Shown piece by piece: positions 22,298 through 33,650 of a stretch of 64,000 nt of DNA. The DNA lies in assembly GCA_026008535.1 (NCBI GenBank), contig BRKX01000004.1:13417501-13481500 (forward strand), given 5' to 3'. The translations under genes were made by a program, and so were the position numbers. The stretch's first letter is position 1. The number at the start of each line of letters is the position of its first letter. Source of the stretch: Perilla frutescens. Its lineage: Eukaryota > Streptophyta > Magnoliopsida > Lamiales > Lamiaceae. Below the pieces are notes generated by a model, which did no database searches, was not told the origin of the DNA, and was given only the letters and a program-made list of their open reading frames with translations.

Positions 22298-23049
22298 GGA
22301 CTCCATCCCTTCACTTGTTTTTGCACCAAATCCTCTCATTTCACAAATCTAGAGGGTGGGAAAACTTGAGAGCTTGAGAGAGTTGAAGTTCTAGTCGAGC
22401 GAGGAGTCTCTTCGGGAGTTCACCTCCGAGACAATGAGTTGAGTGGCATGGAAGCGATGCGGTGAAGAAAGATTCTAGGGGCGTCATTGGATTGTAGCAG
22501 GTGGCTTTGCTGCCATTGTGACTCGTTGAGATGCCGAGCTAGCCACCTTCCTTCAACGCACCCGACTCCGTCCATTCTTTTTCATTGGTCTCAAATCCAC
22601 TTTCTTTCTTGTCTTTAAGTTTCCGCATTTACTTTCCGTTCTTCATGTTCTTCATATTCTTCGTTATTATTCATTTACTTTCCGTTTAAAGTTTAGTATT
22701 TCAATTCTTGTTGAAGTTCAAGTTAATAGCATTTCCGTTATATTGCTTCTTGTTATTCTCGTTATTATGTTCTCATCATTATTTCTAGGAATTAGTCTCA
22801 TTTATTTCATTGAAGTTCCATTCAAGTTCATATTTAAGATTTCATCATTATTTCTAAGTATTCAAGGAGGATTGTCGTGTTTATTCCGTTATAATGTCAA
22901 TTTCTTTTAAAGTTTAAAGTATGTTCGTTCCTTTGTTTTTACAAAGTTCTAAGCCTTATTTCAAGTTTAAAACGTCGAGAAAAGGGAGAGGCAACCGAGT
23001 AGCGCCTCGACCAATACTTCGATCAAAAGTTTTAAAGGTTTGTGAAAGA

Positions 23050-23236
23050 GCACGGACCGTACAAGGGTTGCACGGCCCATGTCAGAACTCACGACGTGAG
23101 TCTGGGAAGCTAGCACGGACCATGAAAGGGTCGCACGGACCGTGCTATGCTTGCACAGCCCGTGTCGGAAAATTTGAGCGTCAGGTTCTCGCCTCATTAA
23201 TTAGCACGGCCCGTGCTATGCTTGCATGGCCCATGC
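23050..23236 (+). repeat. Cluster of GC-rich palindromic 13-mers in the Gypsy-1 LTR
   Basis: Eight near-copies of GCACGGNCCGTGC at 23050, 23070, 23088 (variant CTCACGACGTGAG), 23113, 23133, 23153, 23204 and 23224 (GCATGGCCCATGC). The last two differ in both arms at matching positions, so palindromy is kept while sequence changes. No coding role. The 3' LTR lacks this region. Confidence 0.8.
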
Positions 23237-24818
23237 AAGGCTTCTGCCTCCAAGTTCTTGTTCCAAGTGTGTTCGATTCTCTAGTATTTCAAATCCTCGT
23301 GTTTTCTAAAAGTTTTAAAGTCGTGCAATCTATGTTTAAGTCCTATTTAAGAGTAGTATAGTTCGAAGTTGTTTGATTTTATGTTGGATGTTAGAATTCT
23401 TCGAAAGAAGCTGCTAAGTCGATGATTCGAATTTTATAAGAGGAAGTGAGCCCCGTGGAAACCCGAAGAAAAATTGTCAGCTCATTGCTTCATCTTCTGT
23501 CCAGTAGTCAAGGTGGGTACATCTATACTCATCTAAAGTTTGAGCTAGTAAGCTCTAGAAGAATGTTAGGACAAATGAGATATCCAATAAAATATTTTTG
23601 CTCTGCCTGATTGATCTCTGTACAAAGGTAGGAAGGAAAACAAGTTATTATATATTAAGTAAGCTCTCAAGCACGTTTATATGTGCTAGAAATGATTAAG
23701 TATTGTTTATGCTAGCGTGAGATAATTGGAATTGCTTTAATTACAATTTATGTTTATACAAGTTCATTTCCTCATATCTGAATGTTGGTTTTTGCTAAAG
23801 TGTATTTAGCTAAGCATTGCCTTTTAGGTAGTGATAAATCCCTTATAGGTCAAAATCATGCTTAAAAGGATTGGCCTTAGACAACCTCTAAGCTCAATAA
23901 TTCTAGCTAAGTTAAGGAAAGGAAGCTAAGTTAAGGAAATGAAGGAAGTTAAGAAAGGAAGAATATAGCTTTTATAACCAGGATTGAGCTCAGAATTTAT
24001 GATCTCTGATCATTAAAGTGAGTCACTGTTGGGTTAATTCCCTCGCAAACTCATTTGGATATTTAAGGTAACCCCTCTTTGATTCTATGGCATGCCTAAT
24101 GGTGTAGTTAACATCAGGTTTGAGCGAAGGTTGGGCCCAAAAATAAACAAAAAGTTTTGCGGATATGGAGAGGGCTTTTGCGTTTTGCGCTCCATTTACC
24201 GCCAGTTGATTATTGGATATTTCTCAAGTTATTAAAGAAGCGTTTATTAAAACCAACTGAGTACATTAGTGCTCACACCCTCTTTTTCAAATGTTTTCAG
24301 GTTGAGATGCTGAAGATGATGGTGGCTTTTGATGTGGCTTGGCTGCCAAATTTTTGCTATAGTATAAGTGCTTAAATTCCACTATGATTCTGCTACTCTG
24401 ATAAATATTATCTGATTCTAAGACATGTCATTCTATTCAAGTTTCTATGAACAAAATGTCCAAACCCGATCTTATTTATATAATGATTCATATTAAGTTC
24501 TATTCCTGCTTCTCGAGCATATTTTTCCTTTCTCTTATGGAGAGGATTGAGTATATAAGTATTTGTTTATTCGCTTTGACCTATGAATGGGTCTATGCTT
24601 GTTAGTATCTGATTAGTTAGAGTTTCTCGTTTATCATATATTCTGCAATGTATGTTTCTTTTTAAATCAAGTAATTCCGAGTATCATCGTCTATCTTTCA
24701 AAAGTGTATCTCTATCTGTAAACCCTTCTTGTAAATCTTCCACATGTTTTGTATTAATCCCTCAATAACACCCCATCCCCATTCGTTAATCCCTTTCTTG
24801 GGACCGGGCTGTTACAGA

Positions 24819-24830
24819 TGGTATCAGAGT
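24819..24830 (+). other. Primer-binding site of Gypsy-1
   Basis: TGGTATCAGAGT two bases after the LTR, complementary to initiator tRNA-Met except for the last base. Confidence 0.8.
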
Positions 24831-25428
24831 AGGCTTACGTCTCTACAGACCTGTCTCTTTGTTTAAGTTAAGCTATGTATTTATGTGCATATGAATTGCT
24901 TCATGATAAGTTACAGCAGCAACTGATAGCTCGCCATCACCCTCGTATCTTTAACTAAATTAAGGTATGGTAGTATAGAGACTTTGGATTTTAGATTCAT
25001 TGTTTTTGGAATTCAGGGAAGGAAAGGTTTGGGCAAGCATACCTCTTTTATGGATAAGGGGGAAACCCTGAGAATGAAATTCTAAGAAAAAAAAAGTATT
25101 CAAGTAAAATGATTTTCTGAGATAAAAATTTTGGAAAAAGAGTTCTCGATCAGAAAGAAAAGGGTTTAATTCATTCTCAAATTTTTGATTTAAAGGAAAA
25201 GGTAAAATTTATGTTTAAAGATTTTGGGCACCAATTTTTTTTTTAAATGTCTACTACTTAAAACAACTAAGCATGCAAGATAAGTAGTCTGAATCTAGAC
25301 AATAGCATGATCTCAGGAGAACCTCATATCTATTTTTTATGATCTAGACTAATTAAGCTTCCTATTTCTAGATAGTTAAGCGTCCTTTGACTGCTAGGAA
25401 TAATGTGCCTCTTTTCTGCCCTGTATAA

Positions 25429-26037
25429 AAGAGAAACGGCTTTGGAGGAACGCCGGGAGATGTATCCAACTTGGAAACATGCATCCGCATGTGTGAGCAA
25501 GCACCGTCCTCTTGGAGGCCAATAGTGTATCGCATCCTGCAGAACACCATCACCCATGATCTCAAGACGTATGCTGTAATAGGGAATCTGGCGGAGTTCT
25601 CCTCAACCTTGATGGCTCTTTCGGTGTGCAAGTATGGCCATGTGGATGCTCCAGCCAAGCAAAATCCCTCCCTCGTGGTGGAACCAGAACTGCAAAGGGC
25701 AACTCTCAGCAGTCTCCCTGGATTTCAAGCACCGCGCCTTCATGCTGAAAGAACCTTAGGAGCGGGACCCTTGAATGTCCGGGTCATGAATCATACCGAG
25801 ACTTTATTCTCCAGCACTCCTCAAGTGCACCAGTAGGCCTCTTCATATCAGACGTTTGCCCCTCAGGGTCTGGGACAGTGTATGCCCCATCAGTTCCCCG
25901 AAGGAAGCTTGAAGAAATTCAAGTTCGAGGTGCCAGAGACAGATGAAGATAAGGAAGAAGAGGACCCAGAGGAGGAAGGTGAAGAAGAGGTGGGATCGTC
26001 ATGCAAAAGGAAAGAAAAGGGCCCAGCGTATAGTTAA
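25429..26037 (+). pseudogene. Unrecognised reading frame upstream of Gypsy-1 gag
   Basis: An open frame of about 203 codons from just after a stop at 25426 to TAA at 26035, with a single internal TAG at 25834-25836 (CACCAGTAG). It is clearly richer in G+C than its surroundings. The first half looks like a folded protein (GDVSNLETCIRMCEQ, SSWRPIVYRILQNTITHDLK, FSSTLMALSVCKYGH). The last 40 residues are strongly acidic then basic (ETDEDKEEEDPEEEGEEE, then CKRKEKGP). There is no ATG near the start of the frame, so the true start is unknown. It lies between primer site and recognisable gag, where no separate gene is expected. It could be the N-terminal gag of this lineage or a captured host exon; I cannot name it. 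Confidence 0.5.
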
Positions 26038-26429
26038 GCTTTAGAAGTAGGTAAATAAGATATTGTTGTTAGAACACATTGTTGATCTGTCTGTGCGCTT
26101 TAATCCAAATCTTATTATGTAAATGTATTGATCAACTCTTTAAATTTTAATAGCGGTAGTAATTCTCCAAAAGGCTGCCCTATTTTCGGATGTAATCAAT
26201 AACCTCTTTCTTATTAATGCCAAAAGTCCACTTAATGAGGCAATTTTCCCGCTTTGCTTGATCTATCATGCCTAATCTAAAGACCTTATCGAAATGCATT
26301 TCATTTTGCTTTGTGAAAATTTGAGCAAGCGTAGCTAATATTTAGGATTCTTTAGAATGACGCCAAGATGATGTCAAGCTGAGATTGAAAGAGAGAATGA
26401 TGCCGCAATGAGCAAGTTTCAAATCACGG

Positions 26430-26890
26430 CTCGAGAGCCAAAAATATGTTTCTCAAACACAACCCTCCATCTTTTAATAGTTTAGGAGACCCGATGGGAG
26501 TTGAGAAATAGGTTTTTTCCTTAGAAGTGAATTTTTGATTTTATAGCCTATTTGGAAGATGAGGAATTAGGTTGTGCTCTTTTATGCACCCGGATGATAT
26601 GGACTACTGGTGGGAGTCTATTCGAAGGACGATAACTTTGGAGCAATAGACGGAGTATGATTGGAAAACTTCAAGTACGAGTTATATCAGAAGTATATCC
26701 CGAATTGCTATTGTAAGGTAAAGGAGATAGAGATCTGGAACTTGAGGCAAGGAAAGAGGACATTGTCAAAGTACGATTAAGAGTTCAACCGGTTATCAAG
26801 GCATGTTCCACATTTGTTATTTCAGATGGGAAGAAAGCACGTATAGATCAGGTCGCTTTATCGTATCACTTTCAATAGGTGAAAGTGATC
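26430..26890 (+). pseudogene. Gypsy-1 gag (retrotransposon gag domain remnant)
   Basis: Fragments follow the gypsy gag pattern in shifting frames: HNPPSF, then FDFIA..EDEELGCA, MDYWWESIRRTITLEQ, NLRQGKRTLSKYD and FNRLSRHVP. These correspond to the WWE, 'LKQGSxTVxEYExxF' and 'LSRYAP' signatures of the family. Several stops and frameshifts; no zinc knuckle can be seen downstream. Confidence 0.72.
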
Positions 26891-27855
26891 CCCGAATATC
26901 ATTTTTTTAGGCCAAGTGTAGCTAATTGAAGTCCAACTGACTCATGCTATTTTGTAGAAACCTCATAGAGAAGAAGATGTGTGATGCTCAAAGAAAAAAA
27001 GAAAGAACCCGAAGAAGATCATTAAGTAGATAGACCTACAATTGGTAGATTGAAAGTTTCAGTAAGATACGAAGTTTTGATAAGTCTATTTATTCATTCT
27101 TGTGTCAATTTAATCAATCGCCCTTTATCAACTTAATATCAAATGAAATTCTTTATATCATTTGAAATTCTTCAATTATATCCTCTTGGATAATTTGTAA
27201 TCTTTTGATGATACTTCTTTGATCATCAAGAATCAGTGATAGCACTTCCTTGTTAAGCTATGCTGACGCCTTTGTAAAATATTCAGTACGGTTCTTAGTT
27301 GCTAATCGTTGATTATCTTCCATACATTTGTTACGTGCAAGAACCCCTTTCGAGTTTATAAGTCCTCTGAAAAGGTAATGTTTTAGTATAGACAACCCAG
27401 TGTTATACCTCTTCCGGCTTTTGAACTTGTTAAAGAATTATTGACCAAGATGAAGCCCTCACTCAGAGACATTCATTTTATTTTGCTCCCACTCATAGAG
27501 CTCGAGTGTGGACCCTTGAATATAGTAGAGAGTATAAAGCAATATTTCTTTTTAATCATTGTTGGAAGAATAGGAGATAGTAGTCTCAATAGGATGTAGA
27601 ATCCAAGTAGTGCTAGTTAGTGCTCTCCTAGTAGGATGTGCATTTCTAAAGTGATTTTTCAGCTCGTTATGTTTAAGAGAAAATCTAAGGAATGGCGTCA
27701 GGTAAGTTCTGAGCTTATGTTCAAGGTCTAGACATGTGATCTTTACACCTCCAAGTGATGGTGATCTCCAGAAGAAGCTATAAAGTCAGAATACCGCCTT
27801 AAGAAGAAAAGACGGCTGCGACAAAGAAAGAGGAAAGAGAGTTTGCAATAGAAGA
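26891..27855 (+). other. Degenerate interval where protease should lie
   Basis: Between gag and RT. I see no intact DTGA/DSG protease motif in any frame. Pieces are AT-rich with many stops. Sequence near 27440-27560 (CTCACTCATAGAGCTCGAG) gives no readable domain. The protease is probably deleted or decayed beyond recognition by eye. Confidence 0.4.
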
Positions 27856-28775
27856 TGTTTTGGTCATAAGAAAATTTCCAAGACATATTTCCGAAGGAGC
27901 TGCCAGAATTACCCCTATATAGGCAAGTGGAATTCTCTATCAATTTGGAACCATGAGCTGCACAAGTTTCAAAAGCCCCTTACAGAATGACACCTAAGGA
28001 GTTGTAAGAACTCAAGATTCAACTGCAAGAGTTGTTAGACCTAGGTTTTATCCAACCTAGTGTGTGGTGTCACCTTGGGGAGCCCCAATTTTGTTCGTGA
28101 AAGAGAAGGATGGCACATTGAGAATGTGCATCAGCTATAAAGAGCTGAATAAGCTGACCATCAAGAATCGATACCCTCTCCCAAGGATAGATGATCTCTT
28201 TGACCAGCTTAAGGGAGCAAGTGTCTTCTGAAAGATAGACTTAAGATTTGGGTATCATCAACTGAAAATCTGAAAGGAGGATATTCCTAAAACCACTTTT
28301 AGAACTCGCTATGGACATTATGAGTTTGTAGTAATGCCTTTTAGATTGACCAACACCCTAGCGGTGTTCATAGATTTAATGAACCAGGTTTTCACCCATA
28401 TTTAGATAAGTTTCTGCTAGTTTTCATAGATGATATCCTCATCTATTCGAAGGAAAAAGAGAAACACCAAGAGCACTTAAGAGTGGCACTGGAGACATTG
28501 AGAAGAGAAAGGCTTTATGCTAAGTTTAGTGAGTGTGAGTTTTGGCTCTAGGAAGTCATGTTTTTAGGTCATATAGTGTCAGCAGAAGGAATCAAGGTGG
28601 AACGGTTAGAAAGAGATAAGATTGAAACGGTTAGAAATTGGAAGTCTCCAAGGAGCATGAAAGAGATAAGAAGTTTTCTAAGACTTGCGGGATACTATCG
28701 TAGATTCATTAAAGGATTCTCATCGATATCTAAGCCCATGATGCGATTGTTGAAGAAGGACTTCAAGTTTAGGTA
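27856..28775 (+). pseudogene. Gypsy-1 reverse transcriptase (broken)
   Basis: Reads, across frameshifts, through LPLYRQVEFSI-like sequence, LQELLDLGFIQPSV, WGAPILFVKEKDGTLRMCI, NRYPLPRIDDLFDQLKGA, FRTRYGHYEFVVMPF, catalytic FIDDILIYSKE (about 28418-28450), ETLRRERLYAKFSECEFWL, VMFLGHIVSAEGI and MKEIRSFLRLAGYYRRFI. FIDD carries both catalytic Asp residues. The frame ends with TAG at 28774. Multiple stops make it inactive. Confidence 0.88.
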
Positions 28776-28776
28776 G

Positions 28777-29418
28777 ATGCCCGAGTGCGAGGAAAGTTTC
28801 CAAACGTTAAATAAGATCTTAACCACAACCCCGGTGTTAACCATTCCGGGAGAAAATGAAGATTTTGTGGTTTACGCTGATGCATCGAGAAAAGGATTAG
28901 GATGCATGATGATGCAGAAAAGAAAGGTGATTGCTTATGCTTCGAGACAGCTTAAGAATCACAAGCAGAACTATCCCACGTATGATTTAGAGCTAGGAGA
29001 GATGATTCATGCACTGAGCATCAGGAGGCACTATCTCTTTGGAGCTAAGTGCGAAATATTCTCGAATCATAAGATCTTGAAGTATTTCTTCGAGCAGAAG
29101 GATCTGAACATAAGGCAAAGAAGATGGTTAGAACTCGTAAAGAATTACGACTGCACCGTTCACTACCACCCAGGCAAGGAGAATGTGGTAGCTGACGCAC
29201 TAAGTAGAAAGGAAAAGACAGAGTTACGACTCGTTCAAGTTAAGAAGGAGCTTCGAAAGGAATTCAAGAAGTTAAGAATCGAGGTGCTAATACGACCTAA
29301 GACCATTCGAGCCCAAATCACCATGATAGTCGCTCATCCAGACTTAAGGCAAAGGATAGTTAAGGCTCAGAAAGGAGACGAGTTTCTCAAAAAGAAAAGA
29401 CTCGAAGCGGTCGAATAG
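28777..29418 (+). pseudogene. Gypsy-1 RNase H
   Basis: A 213-codon open stretch, the best preserved gypsy part. TTTPVLTIPGENEDFVVYADASRKGLGCMMMQ starts the RNase H fold with the catalytic Asp of YADAS; then VIAYASRQLKNHKQNYPTYDLEL (catalytic Glu region), HKILKYFFEQKDLN and HPGKENVVADALSRKEK (catalytic Asp). It continues 60 residues as the linker to integrase and ends in TAG at 29418. It was originally fused to RT, separated now by one stop. Confidence 0.88.
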
Positions 29419-29429
29419 CTCGCAAGACT

Positions 29430-30530
29430 TCACAAAAGCCACCGATTCGCTCTTATTCAAAGGAAGGCTATGTTTGCCAAGCAAGGAAGAACTGAAGGAG
29501 AAAATAATGTAGGAAGTAGATGACATGCCATATACAACACATCCCAGAAGCACCAAGATGTATCAAGGCCTCAAGAGAAACTTCTAGTAGAATAAGATGA
29601 AGAGAAAAGTAGCAGCCTTCTTAGAAAGGTGTTTGAACTGTCTACAAGTGAAAGCCTTCAATTAAAAACTTTTTGGTTTGCTCCAACCCTTAGAAATTCC
29701 CAAATGGAAGTATGATCATATTAGTATGGACTTTGTGGTAGGTTTACCAAAGTCTAAGCTGGGGAATACCGCTATTTGGGTAATCGTGAATCGATTATCA
29801 AAAGCAGCACATTTCATTGATGTTAATATAACAGATGGGCTAGATCAATTAGCCCAGATGTATGTTAGAGAATTTGTCCGATTGCATGGAATGCCTGTCT
29901 CGATTACATCAGATCGTGATACGAAATTTACGTCAAAATTCTGGAAGAGCCTACAAGAAGCCATGGGATCAAAGCTTAATTTCAGCACAACCTTTCACTA
30001 TCAGATGGATGGCCAGTCCGAAAGGACTATCCAAATTTTAGTAGACATGCTTAGAAGAGTAGTCATCGATCAAGGAAGCAGCTGGGAGGAGCTACTACCA
30101 TTAGTAGAGTTTGCGCACAACAACATCAACTAATCATCGATCAGCATGGCCCCTTATGAAGCCCTGTATGAAAGAAGTGTAGATCACCCTTGTGTTGGGA
30201 TGAGGATGGAGAGAGAAGGATACTTGGACCTAAAATGGTCCAGGAAGCAGTCCAAAAGATCGAGTTAATTCGCCAGCAAATCAAGGAGGCTCAAGATAGA
30301 CAAAAGGCATACACAGTTATAAGAAGAATAGAGCTCATTTTTGGCGTTGGAGATAACGTATTGTTGAAGGTATCTCCATTCAGAGGAGTGGTTCATTTTA
30401 GCAAAAGAAACAACTAAGGCCCAAATTTATTGTACCTTTTGAAATTTTAGAGAAGGTAAATGAAGTAGCCTACAGGTTGGCTTTACCACCCAACCTAAGT
30501 GACATTCATGACGTCCTTCATGTCTCAAGG
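29430..30530 (+). pseudogene. Gypsy-1 integrase (broken)
   Basis: N-terminal zinc-binding region is damaged (29500-29670; RCLNCLQVKA-like remnant). The core, 29678-30133, shows WKYDHISMDFVVGLPKSK (first Asp), RLHGMPVSITSDRDTKFTSKFW (second Asp), TTFHYQMDGQSERTIQ (Glu) and LPLVEFAHNNIN. Usual family residues AYHPQTDGQSERT are changed to FHYQMDGQSERT. A frameshift follows and the C-terminal region (ARQIKEAQDRQKAY.. VLLKVSPFRGV) reads to about 30400, then KFIVPFEILEKV and HDVLHVSR to 30530. Confidence 0.86.
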
Positions 30531-30539
30531 TTCTGAAAG

Positions 30540-30773
30540 TAAGTGTTTGATCCAAAACACGTGATTGATAAGGAAGAGATAGTCCTGAATGAGGACTTAG
30601 CATATGAAGAAAAGCCCTAGGTCATTGTGGATCAAAAGATCCAGAAGTTAAGGACCAAGGAGATCAGTCTTGTAAAGGTGATCTGGAACCATCATGGTTT
30701 GGAGGAAACAACCTGGGAGCTCGAAGCCGAACTACTAAATAAGTACCCTGATGTCCCTTATCATGGTCAGTAA
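30540..30773 (+). pseudogene. Gypsy-1 C-terminal chromodomain-like segment
   Basis: Reads LNEDLAYEEKP, a stop, VDQKIQKLRTKEISLVKVIWNHHGLEETTWELEAEL and LNKYPDVPY. This matches the 'IxDRxxRxLRxKxIxLVKVxWxxHxxEEATWE' pattern of the chromodomain variant at the end of Tekay/Del integrases, which binds chromatin. The first aromatic cage positions are not obvious. The stop at 30773 ends pol 35 bases before the 3' LTR. Confidence 0.78.
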
Positions 30774-30807
30774 ATTTCGGGATAAAATTTCCTTAAGGAA
30801 GGTAGGA

Positions 30808-32425
30808 TATAACACCCTAAAATTTCAGATAAGGTTTAGAGGATTATTAAAAGTAATGAAGAAGTTAAGGAAGAAGTTTAGTTAAGGATTAAGTGAGGTC
30901 AGATGTAAGTCACTGTTGGGGTTTTATCGAATTACGCCCCCACAGGATCTAATCGGATAATCTATTAGAATGCATATCATGATTTTATGTGTGAGCTCAT
31001 TAAACATGCCATGTTGAATATTCATGTAAGATAGTCGAATAACACACAGCGGAAAAAAAGATTTTACAGAACTACTTACAACGTTTGTAGGGTTAACGAT
31101 GAGATTATAGGACTAATCTCATTGTTGTAGAAGAAAGGATCAAATGGCCTTGTTCTTCACTGTACTCGATGCCTAACAGGGCTGTAGTGACACTCCTCGG
31201 TCTTCTACTGTATTCCCAATACCCGTTTAGATGTAGAGTGGGCTACAAACTACTAAACTGTGCATGGATAACCTAGGAAAATATGTGAGCTAGAGAGGGG
31301 CTGATCGTGTATCACTAATACATGCCTCCTCCCTCTTTAAATATAGAGCGAGATGTGTATTTTGGCTCCCAACCCTGATAGGTTTGGGCCCCTCCACTTA
31401 TTCCATTCCCATAATCCATTAAGGTATTATTTGAGCTACAGTAGGGATCTAGAAGAATATTAAATGGGCCCACTAATTTATTTAATATCCAATATCCAAT
31501 ACCTATGATATAATTAAATAAATTAAGGGTTATTTTTATTCCACTAAAGAAATAATATTGACCTGCAAATTTAATACATTTTACTCAATGCATTCTTCTT
31601 TAGTCCAGCCATTCCCCATGTTTAAGATATAATGTCCATTAATTAATCATGTAAGCTCTGACAGCTATAACTAATTAATTCCTCCATTCCTAGAGCAGTA
31701 CCACACAAGCTTTACCATGTATGGAATAAATTACGCCTGCATGGTTGGGCCTAAAAATAAAGAAAATGTTTTGCGGATATGGAGAGGGCTTTTGCGTTTT
31801 GATCTCCATATACCGCCAGTTGATTATTGGATATTTCTCAAGTTATTAAAGAAGATTTTATTAAAACCCACTGAGTACATTAGTTCTCACGCCCTCTTTT
31901 CAAATGTTTTCAGGTTGAGATGCTGAGGATGATGGTGGTTGTGGATGTGGGTTGGTTGCCAAGTTTTTGCTATAGTGTAAGTGTTTAAATTCCACTATAA
32001 TTCTGCTACTCTGATAAATATTATCTGATTCTAAGACATGTCATTCTATTCAAGTTTCTATGAACAAAATTTCCAAACCCGGTCTTATTTATATAATGAT
32101 GCATATTAAGTTCTATTCATGCTTCTTGAGCATATTTTCCTTTCGCCTATAAAGAGGCTTGAGTATATTGGTATCTGTTTATTCTCTTTGACCTATGAAT
32201 GGGTCTATGATTGTTGGTATCTGATTAGTTAGAGTTTATCGTTCATCATATTCTGCAAATATGTTTCTTTCTAAATCAAGAAATTTCGAGTATCATCATC
32301 TATCTTTTAAAAGTGTATCTCTATCTGTAAACCCTTCTTGTAAATCTTCCACATGTTTCGTATTAATCCCTCAATAACACCCCATCCCCATTCGTTAATC
32401 CCTTTTTCAGGACTGCGCTGTTACA
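30808..32425 (+). repeat. Gypsy-1 3' LTR (chimeric)
   Basis: Starts TATAACACCCTAAAATT (TG changed to TA) after the purine-rich TTCCTTAAGGAAGGTAGGA, and ends CTGTTACA at 32425. Only about 105 bp of the left end and 680 bp of the right end match the 5' LTR. The middle 2.4 kb, including TATA and palindromes, is absent and a minus-strand copia LTR fragment occupies the gap. Confidence 0.85.
30914..31743 (-). repeat. Copia LTR fragment inside the Gypsy-1 3' LTR
   Basis: Starts TGTTGGGGTTTTATCGAATTACG and is homologous to the LTR of Copia-3 (61926-62755) and more distantly Copia-4. It stops at CCTGCATGG, about 830 bases into a 1437-base LTR, and joins gypsy sequence TTGGGCC directly. It contains a degenerate inverted repeat around TTTAAATAT (31317-31362). 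Confidence 0.82.
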
Positions 32426-32430
32426 TGAAG

Positions 32431-33100
32431 ACTTCATCCAAGAAGAATTCATGAAAACATACAAAGAGATGTATATAAAGTGCTGGAAGTTGTAGAGATA
32501 AACAAGACTCTTCAGTCACAAAATAAGAGTTTTGCAGAAGAAAATGAGCAATTGATCATGTTTGGTTCATATCAGAAGGCTATTATTCAGCAACAAGAAA
32601 AGGAGATTGCTGAATTATCTTCCAAGCTCAAATCTGTCAAGAAAAATGTCACCATGTTGAACAACGGAACGAAGACTTTAGATAAGATTCTAACTAGTCG
32701 AGGACACTCTGGAAAAAGTCATCCAGATCTTGGATATAATGAGGGACAATCAAATACAGTATTTGTCAAAGAAAGTACAAGTCAGTCAACACATGTACAT
32801 AAGAATATTCAGCATAGCAAGAAGAACATCTCAGATAGAAGAGAGTCTGATCATTGATTTAATGGCATCATGAGATGAATCATCTGCCATTACTGTGAAG
32901 AGAATGGCCACATTCGACCACATTATAAGAAGTATCTCATTGATCTTTGAAGGATGAAAAGAAGATTTGTGGTTCAGAATTCATACAACAAGCAGAGAAA
33001 GACAACTCCTCAGCAGAAAAAGAAATCTGCTCAGAAAAAGCAATGAGTTGTGAAACAAAAAACACATGACTGTTTGATTGCTCATACATCTCTTCAAGTG
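32431..33100 (+). pseudogene. Copia-H gag C-terminal part: coiled coil and second zinc knuckle
   Basis: Resumes after Gypsy-1. The open part 32480-32857 encodes a heptad-rich coiled coil (QNKSFAEENEQL, QQQEKEIAELSSKLKSVKKNV), then a polar basic stretch ending at a TGA at 32855. A second knuckle CHYCEENGHIRPHY at about 32885 has lost its final Cys (Tyr or His at that place). A basic tail follows (KQRKTTPQQKKKSAQKK). Coiled coil plus two knuckles matches SIRE-type gag. Confidence 0.8.
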
Positions 33101-33104
33101 GAGA

Positions 33105-33650
33105 ATAGTTGCAAGTAGTACTTTGACAGTGGCTGTTCCAAGCATATGGCTGGAGATTATTTAGTTGTGCAGAACTTGAAATCTTGCTCATTCGACTTTG
33201 TTACTTTCGGAGATGGCAAGAAAGGAAAAGTCATGGGAAAATGAGAACTTGTTGTAGAAGGGATGGCCAAGCTGAAGAAGACAATTCTAGTTGATGGTCT
33301 AAACACCAATCTTATCAGTATCAATCAACTATATGATGAAGACATGATTGTTGTATTCACCAAGGAGAATTGCAGGGTGTTGAAGAAGAATAATGACTTG
33401 TTCATGGAAGGCACAAGATTTGTTAACAACTATTATCAGCTTCATGTACCTACATAAAGTACAGTACCAAGTCATAGAACATAATTAGAAAAATCAGAGA
33501 TCTGACATTAGAAAGTTGCTCACATTCACTTTAGAAATCTCCAGAAGATCATCAACAAGGAGATGGTTAAAGGAATCCCTCAGATCAAGGTTGACCGTGA
33601 TAAGATTTGTAGTCCATGTCTAATTGTGAAGAAGATTAGGTCTCTGCACA
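33105..33650 (+). pseudogene. Copia-H protease and pre-integrase region
   Basis: The catalytic motif YFDSGCSKHMAGD is intact near 33120. It continues VTFGDGKKGKVMGK, a stop, then an open block (33263-33457) with GLNTNLISINQLYDED and VVFTKENCRV, the usual end of the protease fold. The pre-integrase zinc-binding region follows in broken form (LLTFTLEISRRS..KEMVKGIPQIK; CSPCLIVKKIRS). Confidence 0.8.

Larger units (their letters stand above)
21583..24816 (+). repeat. Gypsy-1 5' LTR
   Basis: Starts TGTAACACCCCAGAATTTTAG and ends GGGACCGGGCTGTTACA. Its ends match 30808-30913 and 31744-32425. It includes a TATA box (22290) and a cluster of palindromic 13-mers (23050-23236). A related copy in reverse orientation lies at 46036-48368. 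Confidence 0.88.
21583..32425 (+). mobile_element. Gypsy-1: chromodomain (Tekay/Del-like) LTR retrotransposon
   Basis: LTR-bounded element with TSD TGAAG. LTR termini TGTAACACCCC...CTGTTACA, primer site TGGTATCAGAGT, gag, RT, RNase H, integrase and a C-terminal chromodomain-like segment in gypsy order (integrase after RNase H). The 5' LTR is 3234 bp. The 3' LTR is only 1618 bp, because its middle was replaced by a copia LTR fragment. Heavy decay: many stops and frameshifts. Chromodomains in this lineage are known to target heterochromatin, consistent with its surroundings. Confidence 0.87.

Noticed and set aside
25368..25658. Minus-strand ORFs opposite the Gypsy-1 upstream frame
   Set aside because: Shadow frames; the plus frame is longer, runs to 26037 and has the acidic tail composition of a real protein.
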